Positions 60,601 to 64,000 of a stretch of DNA of 64,000 bases are shown here, in pieces. The notes under the pieces are model-generated. The model saw only the letters and a list, made by a program, of their open reading frames with translations, did not search any database and was not told the origin of the DNA. The stretch's first letter is position 1; each line of letters starts with the position of its first letter. Origin of the DNA: Pelomonas cellulosilytica (GTDB taxonomy: Bacteria; Pseudomonadota; Gammaproteobacteria; Burkholderiales; Burkholderiaceae_C); NCBI RefSeq assembly GCF_021353265.1, contig NZ_JAJTWU010000010.1, forward strand, positions 272,760 through 336,759, written 5' to 3'. The position numbers and the translations under genes are program-made.

Positions 60601-60732
60601 GATCGGCGTGTTGTACGACGGCAGCGCGGCGACCGGGATGCGGCTCCACGCTGCCAGGCCCGTGATGACCAGCGACAGGTTCAGCAGCACGGTCATGACC
60701 GGCCGCCGGATGAAGACTTCGGTCAACCTCAT
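57634..60732 (-). CDS. RND multidrug efflux transporter, MdtB/MdtC-like
   Basis: A 1032-residue inner-membrane H+/drug antiporter with 12 TM segments and two large periplasmic loops. Proton-relay residues are visible: the Asp pair in LAVGLVVDDAIVMLEN (TM4) and the lysine in LIGIVKKNAIMMIDFAL (TM10). The first periplasmic loop contains an eight-glycine run. Start MRLTEVFIRRPVMTVLLNL is typical. It is coupled by ATGA to the adaptor gene. Substrates are unknown; the outer-membrane factor gene is not in the window. Confidence 0.93.
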   Translation of the reverse strand: MRLTEVFIRRPVMTVLLNLSLVITGLAAWSRIPVAALPSYNTPIINVGASLPGASPETMASSVALPLEKQFATIPGVQTISSTNTLGNTSLTLEFDPSRNIDAAAVDVQAALFRSLRALPTEMTSPPNYRKVNPADAPVLMVALTSPSMDLTELNDYAENLLSPGLSTIDGVAQVMIWGQKRYAVRIKVSTDLLNQRNITLDELQTAVKAANANTPVGTLDGSRQTLTIQANKQLKSAAEFGLIVVASRNGAPVYLRDVAAVEDSVETAKTYATYQGERSITLAIQRQPDANTVQVVDRVKALLPRYAEQMPASVQMRTLNDRSVSIRESLHDVYVTLALTVGLVVLVIFIFLRRAVATLIPTASLPISLIGALTLLFALGYSLDNISLLGITLAVGLVVDDAIVMLENIVRHVEDGMKPFDAAVRGAREMAFTILSISVSLVAVLIPIFFMPGVIGLLFHEFAVVVGLSILVSAVVSLTLVPMLCSRLLKADEHHEDGPLGRLFERGFTATLDTYTRTLDLALRHRNWVLCVALLSFVATVWFYASIPKGFFPEEDIGQIRASTEAPEDTSFDAMTRLQDRVAEIVRTDPNVAAVSSAVGGGGGGGGTNTGRMFINLKPRGDRQGMKAVLEGLRQKMRAVPGIQVYFSPVQNLQLGGRQSKSRYQFTLQSVSAGELNSWATKLQDKLRGDDRFRDVTSDSQMRGLQASLVIDRERAALLGVQMQDLRNALYGAFGERQVSSIYAESNTYQVIMEAGDSDRSSEAAFDKIYLRGRNGAQVPLTAFASVQRTLGPTAVNHQGQLQAVTISFNLAPGVPLGDATKQLEAFTQQIQLPPSVITSYGGDAAVFQDSQGGQLLLIGLAVAVIYVLLGVLYESYIHPLTILAGLPSAAVGALITLQLFGMELTIIATIGIVMLIGIVKKNAIMMIDFALDVQRSQGLKPADAIRQAAILRFRPIMMTTLAALMGALPIALGLGAGAELRQPLGLAVVGGLILSQAVTLYITPVIYLALDRFSGTGPDTRDVADFATKA

Positions 60733-61895
60733 GGACGGCTGCCGGGGGCGGAAGCGGCCGGCACGGCGCCCGCCGCTTGGATGCGCAACGGCGTACCAGG
60801 CCGCAGGTTCTGCTTGCCATCAATGACGACCTGAGCCGCCGCGTCCAGGCCCTCGACGACCGCCTGCTCACCCATGGCCTGGCGCAGTTGCACCGGCACC
60901 AGCCGCGCGGTGTTGTCCGGCGCCACGACGTAGACCGAGCGTTCCGTGCCGCGCTGGATCAGCGCCGCCTGCGGCACCACCGTGACACCTTGCAGCGTAC
61001 GCAGCGTCACGCGCACGCGCAGATACTGGCCCGGCCACAGCGCCTGGGCCTGGTTCTCGAACTCGGCCTTCACGCGGATCGTCCCGGTGGACGCATCCAC
61101 GAGGTTGTCCACCGCCGTGACGCGGCCCCGGACCGCGGCCGTGTCGCGTGGCGCGCCGGGCGGCGGTAGCGCCTCGACGGCCAGTTCGCCGGCCTTCGTC
61201 GCCGCCAGCAGCGCGGCCAGTTGCGTCTCGGGCACGGTGAAACTGATGCCGATCGGGTCCAGCTGCGCGATGTTGACGAGCGGCGTGGCCGTGGCGCTGG
61301 GCTGCACGAGGCTGCCCGGGTAGACGCCGACGAGGCCGACGCGGCCGGTGATGGGCGCACGCAGCTCGTTGTAGCCGACCGTCACCTGGGCGGCCTGCAC
61401 AGCGGCCTCGTCGCTCTTCACAAGCGCCTGCGCGGCTTCAACATTGGCCTGCGCGGTGTCCACCGCGTTCTGCGCGATGAAGTTCTGCGCCTTCAGCTCG
61501 CGCGCCCGCGCCAGTTGACGCTCCAGGTCGGCGAGGCTCGCGCGGTCCCGGGCCAGCTGCGCGCGCGCCTTCTCCAGCGCGGCGCGGTCGGCGCGGTCGT
61601 CAAAGCGAAACAGCAGTTCGCCCTTCTTCACCGCTTGGCCGTCCTTCACCAGCACCTGCGCGACGGTGGTGGTGGTCTGCGCACGCAAGTCCACGCTCTG
61701 CAGCGCGGTCACGGTGCCGCTGGCTTCCACGGTCAGGGGCACGTCCGCCTGCCGGACCTGGACGACGCTGACGTTCTGCGGCGGCAGCGCGCTGGCCTGC
61801 GGCGCGGCGCCGGCGTCGGCCTGGCGCCCGCAGCCGCCCAATGCGGCAATGACCAGCAAGGAGCCGAGAAGAATCAAGGAAGAAGTCGCTCGCAT
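60729..61895 (-). CDS. RND efflux periplasmic adaptor, MdtA-like lipoprotein
   Basis: A 388-residue lipoprotein adaptor: lipobox LGGC (Cys ~22), biotinyl-lipoyl halves (VEASGTVTALQSVDLRAQ; ELRAPITGRVGLVGV), a coiled-coil hairpin (RDRASLADLERQLARARELKAQ), and the beta-barrel and membrane-proximal domains (LTLRTLQGVTVVPQAAL). It bridges the RND pump to the outer membrane. ATG 61895 (MRATSSL) is chosen over an upstream start that adds a hydrophilic leader to the signal. Confidence 0.93.
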   Translation of the reverse strand: MRATSSLILLGSLLVIAALGGCGRQADAGAAPQASALPPQNVSVVQVRQADVPLTVEASGTVTALQSVDLRAQTTTTVAQVLVKDGQAVKKGELLFRFDDRADRAALEKARAQLARDRASLADLERQLARARELKAQNFIAQNAVDTAQANVEAAQALVKSDEAAVQAAQVTVGYNELRAPITGRVGLVGVYPGSLVQPSATATPLVNIAQLDPIGISFTVPETQLAALLAATKAGELAVEALPPPGAPRDTAAVRGRVTAVDNLVDASTGTIRVKAEFENQAQALWPGQYLRVRVTLRTLQGVTVVPQAALIQRGTERSVYVVAPDNTARLVPVQLRQAMGEQAVVEGLDAAAQVVIDGKQNLRPGTPLRIQAAGAVPAASAPGSRP

Positions 61896-62003
61896 GCAAG
61901 CCTGAAGAAGGTCAGAAGGGTTGACTGCCAAAGCGAAACAGCTTAACCGGCGAGCCTGGCCCGCCGGCTGCTGAGCGCCGCACCGGCAGTGCGTTTTGCG
62001 GTC

Positions 62004-62912
62004 TTAGTGCTGCAGCGCGCGCGCCAGACGGGCACCGGCCACCGCGTTGTGCTTGACCAGCGCGATGTTGGTTGCCAGGCTCTGGCCGCCCGTCAGCGCC
62101 TTGATGCGCGCGAGCAGGAATGGCGTAATGGCCTTGCCTTGGATGCCCTGCTGGCCGGCCTCGGCCAGCGCCTGCGCGGTGATGGCGTCGATGACGTCTC
62201 GCGGCATCGCCTGCGCCGCCGGCACCGGGTTGCTCACCACGACGCCGCCGCCCAGGCCCAGCGCCCATTTCGCGCGAATGAAGCGCGCCTGCTCCTCGGG
62301 CGTGTCGAGCCGGAAGTCGGCCTTCAGGCCGCTGTCCGGCGTGAAGAAGGCGGCGAAGTTGTCCTGTCCGATGCTCAGCACCGGCACGCCATGCGTCTCC
62401 AGGTATTCCAGCGTCAGGCCCAGGTCCAGGATGGACTTGGCCCCGGCGCAGACGACCGCCACCGGCGTGTGCGCCAGCTCCTGCAGGTCGGCCGAGATGT
62501 CGAAGCTGGTCTCTGCGCCGCGGTGCACGCCACCGATGCCGCCCGTCACGAAGACCTCGATGCCGGCCAGATGCGCGCAGATCATCGTCGCTGCGACCGT
62601 CGTCGCGCCCAGCCGGCCGGTGGCGATGGCAAAGGGCAGGTCGCGGCGGCTGAGCTTCATCGCATCGGGCGCCTGGGCCAGCTGCTGCAGTTCGTCTGGG
62701 GCCAGACCCACGCGGATGCGACCGCCGATGACGGCGATGGTGGCCGGAACGGCACCCTCGGCGCGGATGACGTCCTCGACTTCGCGGGCCGTCTCCAGGT
62801 TCTGCGGCCACGGCATGCCGTGGGCAATGATGGTGGATTCGAGGGCCACGACAGGCTGGCCCGCGGCGCGGGCCGCGGCAACTTCAGGGGAAAACTGGAT
62901 CAGGTCGTTCAT
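62004..62912 (-). CDS. psuG: Pseudouridine-5'-phosphate glycosidase
   Basis: A 302-residue enzyme that splits pseudouridine 5'-phosphate into uracil and ribose 5-phosphate (reversibly). PsuG segments: VALESTIIAHGMPWPQNLETA, TGGIGGVHRGAETSFDIS, VVCAGAKSILDLGLTLEYLETHGV and GGGVVVSNPVPAAQAM. Contains the invariant lysine and metal-binding aspartate in SILDLG. Its ATG overlaps the stop of psuK (ATGA), giving the two-step pathway in one transcript. Confidence 0.95.
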   Translation of the reverse strand: MNDLIQFSPEVAAARAAGQPVVALESTIIAHGMPWPQNLETAREVEDVIRAEGAVPATIAVIGGRIRVGLAPDELQQLAQAPDAMKLSRRDLPFAIATGRLGATTVAATMICAHLAGIEVFVTGGIGGVHRGAETSFDISADLQELAHTPVAVVCAGAKSILDLGLTLEYLETHGVPVLSIGQDNFAAFFTPDSGLKADFRLDTPEEQARFIRAKWALGLGGGVVVSNPVPAAQAMPRDVIDAITAQALAEAGQQGIQGKAITPFLLARIKALTGGQSLATNIALVKHNAVAGARLARALQH

Positions 62913-63826
62913 CGGGCTTGCCGGTCGCATAGGAAATCAGGAGCCAGGTCGGGGTGGACGCTGTCGGTCGTCTGCAAGGTCAGGGCGGCGAGCGCCAGGC
63001 CCACGCGCGCGGCAGCATCCAGGTCGTGCCGGTCGCGCAGCAGCGCCGCGCAGACGCCCGCGGCCAACGCATCGCCGGCGCCGGTCACGTCAACCACCGC
63101 AACGGCCGGCGCCGCCCAGTGGCGCGGCTCGGTGCCGGGCTGGCTCAGCATCAGGCCGTCCGAGCCATGCGACACCAGCACGCAGCCCACGCCGCGCGCA
63201 TGCAGCCGCGCCAGCGCCATATCAGGCTCGTCGGCGACGGTCGCCAGCTCGCCGGCGTTCAGCAGCAGCAGCGTCAGGCCGCGCAGGTCGTCGGGCAGGC
63301 GTTCCATCTTGGCCTCGGACACAGCCACGCCGACGAGCACCGTACCCTGCTCCATGGCCTCGGACAGCAGCAGCGGCCAGGCATCGGTCGGCAGGTTGCC
63401 ATCGGCCACGACGAGCGCCGCCCGCGCGCGCAGCGCCTTGCTGGCCTGCAGCGCCCACGGGTTCAGCCGCTCCACCAGCGGCATCGCCGCCAGGCCCAGC
63501 TGCAGCTCGCCGTCGGGGCCCAGCACCGCGGTGTAGCTGTCGCTGACGTGCCGCGGCAGCCGCAGCACCGCACCGGTGTCGATGCCCACGCGCGTGGCCT
63601 GCTCCATCAGCAGGCGGCCGCCGGCGTCGTCACCCACCGCCGCGATGAGCGCCACCGGCAGGCCCAGCCGCGCCAGGTTCTCGGCGATGTTGCGGGCCAC
63701 GCCGCCGGGCGTCTCGTGCGCTTCGCAAGGGTTGGACGATTCCGGCAGCGCGTCGGCCAGCAGCCGAAGCTTGCGGTCGATGTTGAGGCCGCCGATGCAG
63801 ACGATGGGCGCGGCAGCAATAGTCAT
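62909..63826 (-). CDS. psuK: PfkB-family pseudouridine kinase
   Basis: A 305-residue ribokinase-fold kinase. PIVCIGGLNIDRKLRL opens the substrate lobe, GGVARNIAENLARLG fits the PfkB N-terminal signature, and VVDVTGAGDALAAGVCAALL contains the anion hole and catalytic aspartate of the second signature. Together with psuG it degrades pseudouridine. The ATG at 63826 (MTIAAAP) lacks any Shine-Dalgarno sequence, because the region just upstream is the end of a group II intron (see 63829-64000). Confidence 0.92.
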   Translation of the reverse strand: MTIAAAPIVCIGGLNIDRKLRLLADALPESSNPCEAHETPGGVARNIAENLARLGLPVALIAAVGDDAGGRLLMEQATRVGIDTGAVLRLPRHVSDSYTAVLGPDGELQLGLAAMPLVERLNPWALQASKALRARAALVVADGNLPTDAWPLLLSEAMEQGTVLVGVAVSEAKMERLPDDLRGLTLLLLNAGELATVADEPDMALARLHARGVGCVLVSHGSDGLMLSQPGTEPRHWAAPAVAVVDVTGAGDALAAGVCAALLRDRHDLDAAARVGLALAALTLQTTDSVHPDLAPDFLCDRQAR

Positions 63827-63828
63827 TG

Positions 63829-64000
63829 GTAGATGTTGGCCCTGTTGCGGGCCCATAGGTCGTTAACAGAGCCAACACCCCGTTCAAACCGTGCGTGCGG
63901 ATTTCCCGCACACGGCTTACCAGTGGTCCGTCGGCTCGCAGCATTACGCGGATCTCCCTTTGACAGGAGCGTTGCCCGGGTAGCGGATCGTTCCGCGCAG
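63829..64000 (-). mobile_element. Group II intron 3' end (domain V and probable domain VI), 5' part outside window
   Basis: On the minus strand, 63918-63886 folds into canonical domain V. The lower helix is AAGCCGTG with CACGGTTT, including the G·U pair of the catalytic triad. A two-base CG bulge and an upper TGCGG/CCGCA helix with a GAAA-type loop follow. A perfect 13-bp hairpin (63877-63865 with 63846-63834) follows as a domain VI candidate but without the usual bulged adenosine. The sequence then ends TCTAC at 63829, two bases from the psuK ATG. Sequence upstream of domain V (63919-64000) holds no complete gene; the maturase ORF, if any, is beyond the window. Confidence 0.7.

Overview
The window is GC-rich (I judge roughly 69-70% GC), densely coding DNA from a betaproteobacterium. 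Several genes point to Burkholderiales, probably the Rubrivivax/Roseateles/Leptothrix neighbourhood: a DUF3567 protein, a DUF3108 protein, the multi-pass 'site-specific recombinase' family protein, the yceI-yceI-cytochrome b561 set and a fused indolepyruvate oxidoreductase. This placement is inferred from gene content, not from a marker gene. I see no rRNA, tRNA, CRISPR array or complete insertion sequence. The one mobile-element trace is the 3' end of a group II intron at the right edge. Left part (1-15400): a truncated DsbD/ScsB-type reductase, TapT (DTW) and a membrane protein (minus strand); an M17 aminopeptidase; ProQ; DUF4197; a GAF-GGDEF cyclase; a histone-deacetylase-like enzyme followed by a Pat/PatZ-type acetyltransferase (a candidate acylation/deacylation pair); a nucleoside hydrolase coupled to a shortened fumarylacetoacetase relative; DUF3108; DUF3567; and a double AAA+ ATPase. 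Middle part (15400-32400): an apparently decayed stretch; a tandem-GNAT gene with an XRE-cupin regulator; a questin-oxidase-like gene divergent from soxR with a near-consensus SoxR box between them; a five-repeat PKD-like lipoprotein; ferredoxin-NADP reductase; and a four-gene operon in which every junction is an ATGA overlap (anchored binding-protein fold, binding-protein::VWA lipoprotein, XpaC-like membrane protein, TelA). This operon is the best candidate in the window for a poorly described system: it could couple a periplasmic sensor or chaperone pair to a cytoplasmic TelA protein. A bile-acid-symporter-family transporter divergent from a LysR regulator and a LytS/LytTR-type two-component operon follow; the kinase carries a long Ala/Glu-rich, TolA-like stalk. 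Right part (32400-64000): the yceI/b561 operon; two EamA transporters; two solitary solute-binding proteins; the 1180-residue indolepyruvate oxidoreductase divergent from an Lrp/AsnC regulator; methylglyoxal synthase with an EAL protein whose GGDEF motif is degenerate; a small basic protein with its own terminator; a FAD-dependent dehydrogenase; a tight five-gene minus-strand operon (unknown protein, cytochrome c, GST, small DUF protein, and a DUF5063 gene interrupted by an in-frame TAG); MltA; ApaG; Tag; three fasciclin domains in two genes next to a TetR regulator; rpe; a low-molecular-weight phosphatase; an MdtAC-like RND pump; and the psuK-psuG pseudouridine pair. The intron end lies directly upstream of psuK. 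Many junctions are 4-base ATGA overlaps, which suggests widespread translational coupling.
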